From contig NZ_JMLW01000013.1 in assembly GCF_000686905.1 (NCBI RefSeq), positions 17,713 through 81,712 of the forward strand: DNA of 64,000 nucleotides. The letters run 5' to 3'. The notes below the pieces were generated by a model, which was not told where the DNA came from, did no database searches, and was given only the letters and a program-made list of their open reading frames with translations. The DNA is from Marinospirillum insulare DSM 21763 (lineage in GTDB: Bacteria; Pseudomonadota; Gammaproteobacteria; Pseudomonadales; Halomonadaceae). Shown here in pieces: positions 1 through 10,921 of the stretch. Position 1 is the first letter of the stretch. Every line of letters starts with the position of its first letter. The translations under genes and the position numbers were made by a program.

Positions 1-954
1 GCGCTTTATCCTCATTTAAGCTGGATGGAAACCGATGACTTAGAGGTAACTGACCTATTAAAAATGATTCAAGATGGCGACCTAGATTACGCTCTAGTTA
101 GTGCGCAAGACTTTAATATCAATCGCTTTTTCTTCCCACGTGCCAGCGTAGCTTTTGATACAGAAATTTCGTCTTCTTTAGTGTGGCTGTTTCCTAAGCT
201 AAACAAGTCACACCTAGAGCGTGTTGCTAGTGGATATATAGACCAAGCGCAAGAACAAGAAGTTATTAGTGAAGTGCGTGAGCGTTATTACCGTCATGAG
301 CAGTATTTAGAGTATGTTGGTGCACCCCTGTTTTTGCGTCATGTGCGTTCACGCTTGCCTAAGTACGAAAGCCATTTCCGTGAGGCAGCTGAGAAGCAAG
401 ATTTAGATTGGCATTTATTGGCAGCACTAGCTTTCCAAGAATCACACTGGCGTAAAAACGCAGTATCACCAACAGGTGTTCGTGGATTAATGATGCTAAC
501 TCAGCGTACAGCTAACGAGCTGAATGTTGACCGACTTGATCCTATCGAAAGCATAGAAGGTGGCTCGCGCTACTTGAAGCAACTGTATAACCGCATGCCA
601 GAAGGCGTACAAGGTGAAGATCGCCTGTATATGGCTTTGGCTTCTTATAATGTGGGCAAAGGGCATTTAGAAGATGCACGAGTGATCACTCAACGTTTAG
701 GTTTTAATCCTAATAGTTGGGGCGATGTAGCTAAACATTTACCGCTATTAACTCAGCGTAAATGGTATCGCCAAACACGCTATGGTTATGCCAGAGGTAA
801 TGAACCAGTCGCCTATGTACACAATATACGTCGCTACCTAGAAATTTTAGAGTGGCATGAACGCAGCCAAGAAAACTTTCTTGAGCAGCTAGAAGAACGT
901 GCTGCAAAAGTGAAGTTTGAAACAGCTTTCCGCAAGATTCCTGCGATGATCTAA
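1..954 (+). CDS. mltF: Membrane-bound lytic murein transglycosylase F (3' part)
   Basis: Cleaves peptidoglycan glycan strands to 1,6-anhydromuropeptides at the outer membrane (family knowledge). The reading frame is open from base 1, so the gene starts before the window and only its C-terminal part is present. Counting from the first internal Met (base 25), residues about 1-95 are the end of the SBP_bac_3-like domain and 120-230 the SLT lysozyme-like domain, with catalytic Glu139 in AFQESHW, then GLMMLT and ALASYNVG. This order matches E. coli MltF. It is followed by a terminator shared with convergent glnA. Confidence 0.93.
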   Translation, partial: ALYPHLSWMETDDLEVTDLLKMIQDGDLDYALVSAQDFNINRFFFPRASVAFDTEISSSLVWLFPKLNKSHLERVASGYIDQAQEQEVISEVRERYYRHEQYLEYVGAPLFLRHVRSRLPKYESHFREAAEKQDLDWHLLAALAFQESHWRKNAVSPTGVRGLMMLTQRTANELNVDRLDPIESIEGGSRYLKQLYNRMPEGVQGEDRLYMALASYNVGKGHLEDARVITQRLGFNPNSWGDVAKHLPLLTQRKWYRQTRYGYARGNEPVAYVHNIRRYLEILEWHERSQENFLEQLEERAAKVKFETAFRKIPAMI

Positions 955-971
955 AGCCAAACTTTAACCAT

Positions 972-1002
972 AAAAAAAACCTGCCAACTGGCAGGTTTTT
1001 TT
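972..1002. terminator. Bidirectional rho-independent terminator between mltF and glnA
   Basis: A GC stem CCTGCC/GGCAGG (980-985 with 990-995) around a 4-nt loop is flanked by an A-run (972-979) and a T-run (996-1002). It can therefore terminate both convergent genes. It lies 18 bp after the mltF stop and 14 bp before the glnA stop. Confidence 0.9.
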
Positions 1003-1015
1003 GTTCAGTTGTTTC

Positions 1016-2422
1016 TTAAACAGAATAATACATATCAAACTCAACTGGGTGAGTAGTCATATTTAAGCGCTGCACTTCTTTATTCTTGGTGGCAATAAAG
1101 GCATCAAGCATTTCATCAGTAAATACACCGCCTTTAGTTAAGAACTCCCAGTCTGTATCTAAAGCATTCAAGGCTTCTTCTAAACTGCTAGCTACTTGTG
1201 GTACTTGAGCCGCTTCTTCAGGTGGTAGGTCGTAAAGATTTTTATCCATAGCATCGCCAGGATGAATCTTATTTTGAATACCATCTAAGCCAGCCATTAA
1301 CAAAGCAGCAAAACAAAGGTAGGGGTTAGCACCTGGGTCGGGGAAACGAGCCTCTACACGGCGTGCCTTAGGGCTAGAAACATAAGGAATACGAATGGAA
1401 GCAGAGCGGTTTTTAGCTGAGTAAGCCAACATAACTGGTGCTTCAAAGCCGGGCACTAAACGCTTATAAGAGTTAGTTAGCGGGTTAGTAATGGCATTAA
1501 GTGCTTTAGCATGTTTAATAATGCCGCCAATATAAAATAAAGCCATTTCAGACAGGCCGCCGTAGCTATCCCCAGCAAAAATGTTAGTGCCATCTTTAGA
1601 TAAAGACTGGTGAACATGCATACCCGAGCCGTTATCGCCCACTAAAGGCTTAGGCATAAAGGTGGCAGTTTTACCGTAGGCATGGGCAACATTGTGCACA
1701 CAATATTTTAAGCGTTGCACTTCATCGGCTTTTTTCACTAGCGTATTAAAAGCAACACCTATTTCACACTGGTTAGCCGTAGCAACCTCATGGTGATGGA
1801 CTTCAATTTTTAAGCCCATGGCGGTCATGGCATTGCACATGGCGCCACGAATTTCGTGGGAAGAATCGACTGGAGGAACAGGCATATAACCACCTTGCAC
1901 GCCAGGACGATGTCCTAGGTTACCGCCTTCAAAACTTGCGTTAGAAGACCAAGCCGCTTCCTCAGAACCTATGGCATAAGATGAGCCAGACATGGCAACT
2001 TGCCACTTCACATCATCAAAGATAAAAAACTCAGGCTCAGGGCCAAAAAAAGCAGTATCGGCAATACCTGTTGATTTAAGGTATTCCTCAGCACGTAAAG
2101 CAATAGAGCGAGGGTCACGCTCATAGCCCTGCATAGTGACAGGCTCGATAATATCGCACTGTAAAATTAGGGTGACTTCATCAGTAAAAGGGTCGAGCAC
2201 TGCAGAGGAATCGTCAGGACGCATAATCATGTCTGATTCATTAATACCCTTCCAGCCAGGCATGGAAGAGCCATCAAACATCTGGCCGGTTTCAAAAAAC
2301 TCTTCGTCAACGTAAGTAGCAGGAATGGTGATGTGGTGCTCCTTCCCTTGAGCATCTGTAAAGCGTAGATCAACCCACTTAACGTCGTGTTCGGTAATGA
2401 TAGCCAGACTCTTCTGGGACAT
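1016..2422 (-). CDS. glnA: Glutamine synthetase, type I
   Basis: Makes glutamine from glutamate, ammonia and ATP as a cytoplasmic dodecamer. The protein is 468 aa, almost the E. coli length. Visible motifs: [15 protein letters not shown] near the N-terminus, [11 protein letters not shown] (metal and substrate Glu), [19 protein letters not shown], and NLYDLPPEE, which holds the Tyr adenylylated by GlnE. The start is taken at 2422 because GGAGG sits 5 nt upstream; a TTG four codons earlier overlaps that site and is unlikely. It is divergent from typA. I could not find a correctly spaced sigma-54 promoter upstream. Confidence 0.98.
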   Translation of the reverse strand: MSQKSLAIITEHDVKWVDLRFTDAQGKEHHITIPATYVDEEFFETGQMFDGSSMPGWKGINESDMIMRPDDSSAVLDPFTDEVTLILQCDIIEPVTMQGYERDPRSIALRAEEYLKSTGIADTAFFGPEPEFFIFDDVKWQVAMSGSSYAIGSEEAAWSSNASFEGGNLGHRPGVQGGYMPVPPVDSSHEIRGAMCNAMTAMGLKIEVHHHEVATANQCEIGVAFNTLVKKADEVQRLKYCVHNVAHAYGKTATFMPKPLVGDNGSGMHVHQSLSKDGTNIFAGDSYGGLSEMALFYIGGIIKHAKALNAITNPLTNSYKRLVPGFEAPVMLAYSAKNRSASIRIPYVSSPKARRVEARFPDPGANPYLCFAALLMAGLDGIQNKIHPGDAMDKNLYDLPPEEAAQVPQVASSLEEALNALDTDWEFLTKGGVFTDEMLDAFIATKNKEVQRLNMTTHPVEFDMYYSV

Positions 2423-2434
2423 GCTTGCCTCCAA

Positions 2435-2820
2435 CTAGGGCGTTTAACTAGGTGTAATAACTCTGTCTATTTAAAAAGCTTAAAGCCTAATAGATACAGG
2501 GAATTAGACCATAAATAGCCTTAATGCACTATATGCCAAGCCTATTTAAGCTGAGTTTTTTTACTCTAAGCTCAGGTTATAAAACAAATAGGAGGAATTT
2601 AGATTATTCCTGCTTTTTAGACTAAGATAGCTGCGGTTTGAATTGAAATATCATGTTTTTTAGGCTATTTGAGAAGAAAAATATATATCCAGAAAGTCAA
2701 AGCATGTACAATTTCCTACCTTTTATTTTGGATCCGCAGCCCTTGCAGCTGGGAACACATTTAGAAGTGTGTACAAGACAGTGTACAAACCTCTCTATTT
2801 AAGCAGGCGAAACATAATTT
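2435..2820. promoter_or_regulatory. Divergent glnA/typA intergenic region with three TGTACA palindromes
   Basis: This 386-bp gap separates the divergent glnA and typA genes. It contains TGTACA at 2705-2710, 2770-2775 and 2782-2787. The last two lie inside an 8-bp direct repeat GTGTACAA with a 12-bp period, 33-52 bp before the typA start. They could be operator half-sites; no regulator can be named from sequence. A 49-codon open frame (2653-2802) also fills much of the gap but has no ribosome binding site. Confidence 0.35.
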
Positions 2821-4644
2821 ATGTCCTCTAAAATCAATGCCCTACGCAATGTAGCCATTATTGCCCACGTTGACCATGGTAAAACCACTCTGGTTGACAG
2901 CCTTTTAAAGCAGTCTGGAACACTCGATCGCCGCGAAGCGGAAAATGATCGTGTTATGGACTCTAATGACCAAGAAAAAGAACGCGGTATTACAATCCTT
3001 GCCAAAAATACTGCGATTACTTGGAGCGATTACCGTATTAACATCATTGACACCCCAGGTCACGCCGACTTTGGTGGTGAAGTAGAGCGTGTTCTGTCAA
3101 TGGTTGACTCAGTATTATTGGTAGTTGATGCAATTGACGGCCCTATGCCACAAACACGCTTTGTTACTCAAAAAGCTTTCGATCGTGGTTTAAAGCCCAT
3201 TGTTATTATTAACAAAATTGACCGTCCAGGCTCACGTCCAGACTGGGTAATGGATCAAATTTTTGATTTGTTCGATAACCTAGGTGCGACAGAAGAACAG
3301 CTAGATTTTCAGGTGATTTACACCTCAGCATTGAATGGTATCGCTGGCTTAGACCCTGAAGAAATGGCAGAAAACATGGATCCTCTTTTCCAATCCATCG
3401 TTGATCTAGTGCCACCACCTAACGTAGATGCTGAGGGTAGCTTCCAAATGCAAATCTCAGCATTAGACTACTCTAGCTATGTGGGCGTGATAGGCGTAGG
3501 CCGTATTACCCGTGGTCGCGCACTTCCTAACCAGCAGGTTGTCGTTATTGACCGTGAAGGCAAGCAGCGTAGAGCTAAACTAGGTCAAATAATGACCTAT
3601 CACGGTTTACAGCGTAATGAGTCACCAGAAGGTGCTGAAGCTGGTGATATCGTTTGTATAACAGGTATCGATCCACTGTTTATTTCTGACACCCTGTGTG
3701 ACCCAGATAACCCAGAAGCCATGCCGCAGCTCACGATAGATGAGCCAACGGTAACCATGACTTTCCAGGTGAACAACTCTCCTTTTGCGGGTAAAGATGG
3801 TAAGTATGTTACCAGTCGTAATATTAAAGAGCGTTTAGAAAAAGAACTGGTTCATAACGTAGCCTTGCGCGTAGAAGAAACTGATAGCCCAGATCGCTTC
3901 CGTGTTTCAGGCCGTGGTGAACTTCATCTTTCAGTTCTAATTGAAACCATGCGTCGCGAAGGTTTTGAGTTGGGTGTATCTCGTCCTGAAGTAATTATTA
4001 AAGAAGTGGATGGCGTTAAACAAGAGCCTTACGAAGAAGTCATTATTGATGTGGAAGATGAGCATCAAGGTTCTATCATGGAAGAGCTGGGCAAGCGCAA
4101 AGCCCGTATGACTAACATGAACCCAGATGGTAAAGGCCGTACCCGCCTAGACTTTATTATTCCTTCGCGTGGTTTAATTGGTTTCCGTAACCAGTTTATG
4201 ACCATGACATCGGGTACTGGTATTCTTACCAGCATTTTCGACCACTATGGCCCGCTGACTGAAGGTAGTGTTGATCATCGTATTAACGGCGTACTGGTTT
4301 CCATGGCATCAGGTAAAGTATTGGCCTATGCCCTAACCACCTTGCAAGAGCGTGGTCGTTTATTTGTTGGTCCAGGCGTAGAAGTTTACGAAGGCATGAT
4401 TGTAGGGATTAACGCACGTGATTCAGATATGGTGGTTAACCCAACTAAAGCTAAAAAACTAGATAACATGCGTGTATCTGGCCATGAAGAAACAGTTCAG
4501 TTAACACCAGCAACCATTTATAGTCTTGAACAGGCATTAGAGTTTATTGACGATGATGAGTTGGTTGAAGTAACACCTAACTTCCTGCGTATGCGTAAAA
4601 AACATTTAACTGAAAATGAGCGTAAGCGCGCTAAAAAATCATAA
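2821..4644 (+). CDS. typA: Ribosome-associated GTPase TypA/BipA
   Basis: Translational GTPase of the EF-G family that binds 70S ribosomes and helps 50S assembly and stress or cold growth (family knowledge). The 607-aa protein shows the G1 loop AHVDHGKTT (residues about 15-23), G2 ERGITI, G3 [12 protein letters not shown]4 NKID and G5 SALNG, then domain II and EF-G-like domains III and V with [11 protein letters not shown]. Length and motifs fit E. coli BipA. The Shine-Dalgarno is weak. It is monocistronic, closed by a strong terminator. Confidence 0.97.
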   Translation: MSSKINALRNVAIIAHVDHGKTTLVDSLLKQSGTLDRREAENDRVMDSNDQEKERGITILAKNTAITWSDYRINIIDTPGHADFGGEVERVLSMVDSVLLVVDAIDGPMPQTRFVTQKAFDRGLKPIVIINKIDRPGSRPDWVMDQIFDLFDNLGATEEQLDFQVIYTSALNGIAGLDPEEMAENMDPLFQSIVDLVPPPNVDAEGSFQMQISALDYSSYVGVIGVGRITRGRALPNQQVVVIDREGKQRRAKLGQIMTYHGLQRNESPEGAEAGDIVCITGIDPLFISDTLCDPDNPEAMPQLTIDEPTVTMTFQVNNSPFAGKDGKYVTSRNIKERLEKELVHNVALRVEETDSPDRFRVSGRGELHLSVLIETMRREGFELGVSRPEVIIKEVDGVKQEPYEEVIIDVEDEHQGSIMEELGKRKARMTNMNPDGKGRTRLDFIIPSRGLIGFRNQFMTMTSGTGILTSIFDHYGPLTEGSVDHRINGVLVSMASGKVLAYALTTLQERGRLFVGPGVEVYEGMIVGINARDSDMVVNPTKAKKLDNMRVSGHEETVQLTPATIYSLEQALEFIDDDELVEVTPNFLRMRKKHLTENERKRAKKS

Positions 4645-4663
4645 TTGGTTAATGAGTAACTTT

Positions 4664-4689
4664 AAGGCGACCGCGAGGTCGCCTTTTTT
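4664..4689 (+). terminator. Rho-independent terminator after typA
   Basis: Perfect 7-bp stem GGCGACC/GGTCGCC (4666-4672 with 4677-4683), GCGA tetraloop, then six T. It starts about 20 bp after the typA stop. Confidence 0.92.
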
Positions 4690-4744
4690 GTGAAGAAGGT
4701 AAAGTTGCAGAAAATAAAGTTAAAAAAGTAGGAGTGAATAACTC

Positions 4745-5215
4745 ATGAGAAAAAATACCAGTAGATTTCAGCGTTATTTAATTCCTATGGTGCTCTTGGG
4801 CATGATTATCTCTTTGCTTTTACCACGCGGTGAAGAAGTTAAAACTGAGATAAATGCAGAACAGGCAGCAGAGCAAACAGCGGACAAACAATTACAAGAA
4901 GGCTTGCGTAGCTACGGGTCTGGCACGGGTCGTGTTTATGGTTTAACCGATAATGACCGACGTGAGTTTAATTTAGGTGCTAACCCGGAACGCCGTATTT
5001 TACAGGAGTTAGGTAAACGGCCTGAACTCATTCCACAGGAAGCAGTACTCGGTGGAAGTATGCATTTTGTATTACATGAGTCGGTGGTGTTAAATCGCCA
5101 CTGGGTATTAGCCGTTTTTGAAGACGGCCATGTGCGCGGCCAAGCTTTATTTGAATACCAGATTAATAACCAAGATGAGTTTAGCTGGAAGCTGTTAGCT
5201 AACCAGCCAGATTAG
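4745..5215 (+). CDS. Membrane-anchored protein of unknown function
   Basis: 156 aa, not recognised. Residues about 11-27 (YLIPMVLLGMIISLLLP) form one hydrophobic segment, either an uncleaved anchor or a signal peptide with no clear cleavage site. The remaining about 125 residues would be periplasmic: a short Gln/Glu-rich helix (35-55), then a mixed alpha/beta stretch rich in charged residues, with no cysteines and no known motif. AGGAG at 4730-4734 lies 10 nt before the ATG, so it is probably translated. It stands alone between the typA terminator and convergent mnmC. Confidence 0.7.
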   Translation: MRKNTSRFQRYLIPMVLLGMIISLLLPRGEEVKTEINAEQAAEQTADKQLQEGLRSYGSGTGRVYGLTDNDRREFNLGANPERRILQELGKRPELIPQEAVLGGSMHFVLHESVVLNRHWVLAVFEDGHVRGQALFEYQINNQDEFSWKLLANQPD

Positions 5216-5224
5216 GTTTTTATT

Positions 5225-7246
5225 TTAAGGTTTTTGGCGCTTTAAATCTTTTAAAATAAAGCGTGCAGGGTTTAGGCAGTCAACCAGCTCTTGCTCAAAA
5301 GGTGCTGGCTCACCCACCAGCTGACTGGCTAGTAATTCAGCACTGATTGGAATGCTGGCTAAACCACGAGAACCATGCCCAAGATTTAGCCATAACCCTG
5401 AATGGCTCCAGTTGTTGGGAAAATCAGAAACTGCCCAGCTAGATTGAGTTGATTGATAGCCTTTTTGCCAAGCCTCTAGGTCTGCTAGCTGCCCAACCAA
5501 GGGTAAATAATCGGGTGAAGCACAGCGAAAGCTGACTCGCCCATCAAGCTCTTGTTTAGCCGTTTGAGGTTTTTCTAGCTCGGCTAATAAGTTGGGCAAA
5601 ATGGTCGTTAGTTCCTGCTGATTTTGTAATTGATCGGCCTGACTAAGGGCTGAGCTAGGGTTGTTAGCATCAAAACTGGCACCAAAGCATAGGGTGCTCT
5701 TGGTGGGTGGTAGCGTATAACCTTTGCCACAAACTACGCTATTGGGCTTGTTAAGTGATTGATCTGTTTGATTTAAAGATAAATAACTAACCTGCCCCCT
5801 GACCGCCGTTACTGGTAACCAATGACTCGGTGTAAAGGCTTTAGCAGCATCAGCACAACAAATAACCACCTGTTGATAAACCTTCTTTCCGCTAGCCGTA
5901 GTCATCTGCCAGCCCGCTTTTTTATCCGCAGGGTTTACAGGCGCTAAGTCAGTAACCTTTTGCTGGGAATATAGTTTTAAGCCTTTGCATGTTTTAACTA
6001 GTTGTTCACACAGCTGCTTAGGTTTAACCCAGCCAGCTCTAGAAAAAAACAACCCGCCAGCAGAGGTATTAGTGCCAGCTAGTTCACTGGCTTGTTTCTG
6101 ATTAACCCCAGTAACTAAATCTTTAGGTAGTTGCTGTTTGACTAAAAAACGCTGCTGGCGCTTGGCTTCACGTTCATTGGTGGCTAACTGCAATACACCC
6201 GAGGGTGACCAAAGTGTTTGCTCAGGGTCTAGGCTTTCTAACCAGCGGCGAGAAAATTCCAAACCAGCTAAATAAAAACGGCTAGAAGGATTAGCATCTA
6301 CGGCTAACTTTATATACAAGGCCCCTTGTTTATTGCCCGAGCCACCTGCAGCTGGCATTTTTGCTTCATACATATCGACTTTAAAGCCCCGTTTTATTAA
6401 CGCCTGAGCCGTAGCTAAACCAGATAAACCAGCACCAACAATGGCTATTTTATTATTTAAGTTAAGCGGTGGCTGATTAGGTGTATCTTTTGTTGCAGGC
6501 AGCTCTGAAAAAATACCCCTAAGCATTTCACGCTTACGCCCAAAACCTTTAACTTTTTTTACCTGAAAGCCAACCTTTGCTAAACCACGCCTCACAAGGC
6601 CAGCAGCCGTAAAGGTAGCAAAGGTTGTTCCTAGGTCACTAGCTTGGCCAATGGCTGAAAAAAGATTGTCTGTCCACATGCTAGGGTTTTTGCTGGGTGC
6701 AAAACCATCTAAACACCAAGCGTCGACCCTGCCAGCCAAACCACTTAAATTAGTGGCTGCATCGCCTAATAATAAATCTAAAGTAATGCGTGGATGAAGA
6801 TTAAGGCGGTGAAAGCCTGAAATGGGCAAAGGATAGTTTTTTTGTAAAAGTTCTGCGTACTCAGCTAGCTCTGGCCAAAAAGCATGGGCTTGTTTTAAAT
6901 CCTCTGGTGTTAATGGGTAAAGCTCGGTACTTATCCAATGCAGGCGTGCTGTTACTGGCGCTGTTTTTAGAAAACTAGCCATAGCCACCAATAAATTTAA
7001 CCCCGTACCAAAGCCCGTTTCGCCCATAACAAAAGCACGTTCTGCCTGCCAGGTTTGCCAGCGTTCAGGCAGGTTATTTTGCTGCAAAAAAACATAGTTA
7101 CTTTCAGCAATACCTTGGTCGCGTGAAAAATACACATCATCAAAACTTTCAGCCAAAGGCGTGGTTGCTTGCCAATCAAGAGAAGCAGTTTCTAGCTGGC
7201 GTGGTTGCTGATAGTTAGCAAATTCAGGGTTTATATAAGTAGGCAT
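5225..7246 (-). CDS. mnmC: Bifunctional tRNA 5-methylaminomethyl-2-thiouridine biosynthesis protein MnmC
   Basis: Completes mnm5(s2)U34 in tRNA. The C-terminal FAD oxidase removes the carboxymethyl group of cmnm5U, and the N-terminal SAM methyltransferase methylates nm5U (family knowledge). Residues about 1-250 are the methyltransferase (ESFDDVYFSRDQG, GETGFGTGLNLL, LDGFAPSKNPSMW). From about 265 the oxidase begins with the Rossmann motif IAIVGAGLSGLATA and ends with NLGHGSRGL. The start is uncertain: ATG at 7246 (673 aa) is used here, while GTG at 7261 adds five residues, and neither has a clear Shine-Dalgarno. Confidence 0.95.
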   Translation of the reverse strand: MPTYINPEFANYQQPRQLETASLDWQATTPLAESFDDVYFSRDQGIAESNYVFLQQNNLPERWQTWQAERAFVMGETGFGTGLNLLVAMASFLKTAPVTARLHWISTELYPLTPEDLKQAHAFWPELAEYAELLQKNYPLPISGFHRLNLHPRITLDLLLGDAATNLSGLAGRVDAWCLDGFAPSKNPSMWTDNLFSAIGQASDLGTTFATFTAAGLVRRGLAKVGFQVKKVKGFGRKREMLRGIFSELPATKDTPNQPPLNLNNKIAIVGAGLSGLATAQALIKRGFKVDMYEAKMPAAGGSGNKQGALYIKLAVDANPSSRFYLAGLEFSRRWLESLDPEQTLWSPSGVLQLATNEREAKRQQRFLVKQQLPKDLVTGVNQKQASELAGTNTSAGGLFFSRAGWVKPKQLCEQLVKTCKGLKLYSQQKVTDLAPVNPADKKAGWQMTTASGKKVYQQVVICCADAAKAFTPSHWLPVTAVRGQVSYLSLNQTDQSLNKPNSVVCGKGYTLPPTKSTLCFGASFDANNPSSALSQADQLQNQQELTTILPNLLAELEKPQTAKQELDGRVSFRCASPDYLPLVGQLADLEAWQKGYQSTQSSWAVSDFPNNWSHSGLWLNLGHGSRGLASIPISAELLASQLVGEPAPFEQELVDCLNPARFILKDLKRQKP

Positions 7247-7308
7247 AAATAGTGGTTTCACTAGTCTAAAGCTAACTGTTAATCTTGTGAGTCTTTAGGG
7301 TAAGCATA

Positions 7309-8214
7309 ATGACATCACATTTTAAGGCAGATATATGGCTAGTAGTAGCCACTTTAATTGCAGCAGCTGGGTGGATCTTTTCTAAAGAAACATTAGTTGG
7401 TTTTAGTCCTTTGTTTTTTATTGCTCTACGGTTTCTAGGAGCAGGTTTAGTTTTAGCTTTTTTCTGCTTAAGGTCTCTTCTTAATTTAAGTAACCAACAG
7501 TTTTTAAGTGCTTTAAAAGTAGGTAGCTTGTTTGGTTGCGCTATGGTTTTTTGGGTGTTGGGCTTACAACACTCACAGCACCTTGGTATAGGAGCCTTTT
7601 TGAATAGCCTAGGCATAGTGATGGTACCACTACTTAACTTTATTTTGGGTGGAGAAAAACCTAGCCGCTATGCATTTTTGTCCTTGCCCTTTGTGCTGTT
7701 AGGCATGGCTTTTTTATCACTCGATAGCGAGTTCAGTTTTGGCTTGGGTGAGTGGTGTTTTTTAATGGCGGCGTTCTTTTTGGCTTTTATGTTTATCTTT
7801 AATAGCCGCGCAGCTGCAAAAATTTCTGCGCTTCCCTTAACCACCATTCAGTTAATCACTACAGGTTTAATTACAGGCTTTTTCTCATTAATTTTTGAAG
7901 AGTGGAGCTTTCAACAGCCTCCAGCCATTTGGGGTTGGTTTGCGGCAAGTTTGTTATTGGCAACTAGCTTAAGGTTTTTACTACAAACCTATGCCCAAGG
8001 CCTAGCACCACCTAGCCACACGGCCATTATTATGACTTTAGAGCCTGTATGGACAGCAATATTGGCTAGCTTCTGGTTTGCAGAGATAATGAGCAGCTTT
8101 CAGTTAATTGGCTGTAGCTTAATTTTTATAGCTGTATTGGTTAATCGAGCGCCTGCTTTAAAAATGTGGCTTGGTTCTCATTGGCCAAGTAGAAAGACAG
8201 CAGGCCGCCCATGA
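7309..8214 (+). CDS. EamA/DMT-family permease
   Basis: 301 aa with about ten hydrophobic segments in two repeated five-helix halves, the layout of drug/metabolite transporters (EamA domains at about 10-140 and 150-285). The inner-membrane location is clear; the substrate is not. Conserved-looking pieces are ALRFLGAGLVLAF in helix 2 and FLNSLGIVMVPLLNF in the first repeat, and AIIMTLEPVWTAILASF in the second, the usual EamA pattern. A GGGTAAG-like ribosome site precedes the ATG. It is divergent from mnmC and about 80 bp before queA. Confidence 0.9.
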   Translation: MTSHFKADIWLVVATLIAAAGWIFSKETLVGFSPLFFIALRFLGAGLVLAFFCLRSLLNLSNQQFLSALKVGSLFGCAMVFWVLGLQHSQHLGIGAFLNSLGIVMVPLLNFILGGEKPSRYAFLSLPFVLLGMAFLSLDSEFSFGLGEWCFLMAAFFLAFMFIFNSRAAAKISALPLTTIQLITTGLITGFFSLIFEEWSFQQPPAIWGWFAASLLLATSLRFLLQTYAQGLAPPSHTAIIMTLEPVWTAILASFWFAEIMSSFQLIGCSLIFIAVLVNRAPALKMWLGSHWPSRKTAGRP

Positions 8215-8295
8215 CCTTTGCGGCTATCTAGGTTAAAATCTTGCTCCTAACTTTTACCTAGCATTAGCTTTAGCTAACTATTATTAAAGGCCGCC

Positions 8296-9324
8296 ATGCA
8301 GCGCAGCGATTTTCACTTTGATTTACCCGAAGAGCTTATAGCCCACTACCCAACGGCGCAAAGGCGTGGTTCACGTTTGTTAGTGCTAGAAGGTGAAGAC
8401 GTTAAACACCGTCAGTTTCCAGATTTATTAGATTACCTAGAGCAAGGTGATCTGCTGGTTTTTAATAATACTCGTGTTATACCCGCACGTTTATTTGGTA
8501 AAAAAGCTACTGGCGGCAAACTAGAGGTTTTAATTGAACGGCCTTTAGACGAGCATAGTGCCTTAGCCCATATACGTTCTAGTAAAGCACCCAAAGCTGG
8601 CGCTAAGTTATTTTTAGAAGGTGGTATAGAGGTTGAATGCACAGGTAGAGAAGGCGCTTTGTTTTGCTTAACTTTTCTTAATCCTGAACCCTTGTTAGAG
8701 CTGTTAGAAAAACACGGCCATTTACCCTTGCCGCCTTATATTGATCGTGCCGATGAGTTAACCGATAAAGAGCGCTACCAAACCGTTTATGCCCAGCATT
8801 TAGGTGCAGTGGCAGCACCTACCGCTGGCCTGCATTTTGATGACGAGCTGCTAACGCAAATTCGTGCCAAGGGTGTGAATACTGCTTTTGTTACTTTGCA
8901 CGTGGGCGCTGGTACTTTTCAGCCAGTCAAAGTTGATAAGTTAGACGAGCATGTCATGCACAAGGAATGGCTAGAGGTAACCGAAGAGGTGGCCGCTCAA
9001 GTGAATGCCACTAAAGCAGCCGGTGGTCGGGTAATAGCGGTAGGCACCACCAGCGTTCGTTGTTTAGAAACGGCTAGTGCAAAGGGCGCTACGCAAGCTT
9101 TTAGCGGTGATACGGATATTTTTATTTACCCAGGTTATCAATGGCGCTGTGTAGATAAGCTATTAACCAATTTCCACCTGCCAGAATCTACTTTATTAAT
9201 GCTGGTAAGTAGCTTTGCAGGTTATCAACCCATTAAAACTGCCTACCAAATAGCGATAGCAGAAAAGTACCGTTTTTTTAGTTATGGCGATGCCATGTTG
9301 CTATCTAAAAACACTAGCACTTAA
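8296..9324 (+). CDS. queA: S-adenosylmethionine:tRNA ribosyltransferase-isomerase
   Basis: Transfers and isomerises the ribosyl group of SAM onto preQ1 at tRNA position 34, giving epoxyqueuosine. The 342-aa length is normal. Motifs seen: [12 protein letters not shown] at the N-terminus, [47 protein letters not shown] and [23 protein letters not shown] lies just before the ATG. It is upstream of tgt, the preceding step of the pathway, with a 34-bp gap, so the two are probably co-transcribed. Confidence 0.98.
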   Translation: MQRSDFHFDLPEELIAHYPTAQRRGSRLLVLEGEDVKHRQFPDLLDYLEQGDLLVFNNTRVIPARLFGKKATGGKLEVLIERPLDEHSALAHIRSSKAPKAGAKLFLEGGIEVECTGREGALFCLTFLNPEPLLELLEKHGHLPLPPYIDRADELTDKERYQTVYAQHLGAVAAPTAGLHFDDELLTQIRAKGVNTAFVTLHVGAGTFQPVKVDKLDEHVMHKEWLEVTEEVAAQVNATKAAGGRVIAVGTTSVRCLETASAKGATQAFSGDTDIFIYPGYQWRCVDKLLTNFHLPESTLLMLVSSFAGYQPIKTAYQIAIAEKYRFFSYGDAMLLSKNTST

Positions 9325-9358
9325 TAACATAACCAATTAACTGACAGGGCTAAGGTGA

Positions 9359-10495
<1,137 letters not shown>

Positions 10496-10555
10496 CTAAC
10501 TAGTCATTAACCAAGCAACTAAAAATATAATACCCACAACCCTTAGGAGCATTTT

Positions 10556-10885
10556 ATGGACTTTTTTATCTCTGCAGCTTACGCCGATGGCGGTAGTGCT
10601 AGCCCTATTTCTAGCATAGTGATGCTGATTGGTTTTGTTGCTATTTTTTACTTTATGCTTATTCGTCCTCAGCAAAAACGTGCTAAAGAACATAAAAACC
10701 TGTTAGCCGATATCTCTAAAGGTGACGAAATCTCATTAGCAGGTGGCATGCTAGGTCGTGTTACTAAAGTAACCGATGAGTTTTTAGTGCTAGAAATTGC
10801 TAACGAAGTATCTATTAAAGTACAAAAAGCGGCAGTCACTGCTGTTTTACCTAAAGGTACTTTAAAAGCAGTAGATGCTGAGTAA
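10556..10885 (+). CDS. yajC: Sec translocon accessory protein YajC
   Basis: Small single-span inner-membrane protein that associates with SecDF. 109 aa: a periplasmic N-terminus, a hydrophobic helix at about 20-40 ending in FYFMLIRPQQKR (family hallmark), and a cytoplasmic beta domain with GDEISLAGGMLGRV. AGGAG lies 8 nt before the ATG. A TATAAT at 10526-10531 could serve as a -10 box, but its -35 is poor. It precedes secD by 36 bp, the usual order. Confidence 0.96.
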   Translation: MDFFISAAYADGGSASPISSIVMLIGFVAIFYFMLIRPQQKRAKEHKNLLADISKGDEISLAGGMLGRVTKVTDEFLVLEIANEVSIKVQKAAVTAVLPKGTLKAVDAE

Positions 10886-10921
10886 TTCCCCTATTTTTTA
10901 TTCGACCAAATTAAGGCTGCC

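Noticed and set aside
2435..2560. Sigma-54 promoter for glnA
   Set aside because: TGGCATATAGTGCAT on the minus strand looks similar, but GG and GC are 8 bp apart instead of 10.
2653..2802. 49-codon open frame between glnA and typA
   Set aside because: No ribosome binding site, no recognisable sequence, and it runs through the TGTACA repeats; more likely chance or leader sequence.
8215..8295. PreQ1 riboswitch before queA
   Set aside because: Gap of 81 bp lacks the C-rich hairpin and A-rich tail of the preQ1 aptamer.
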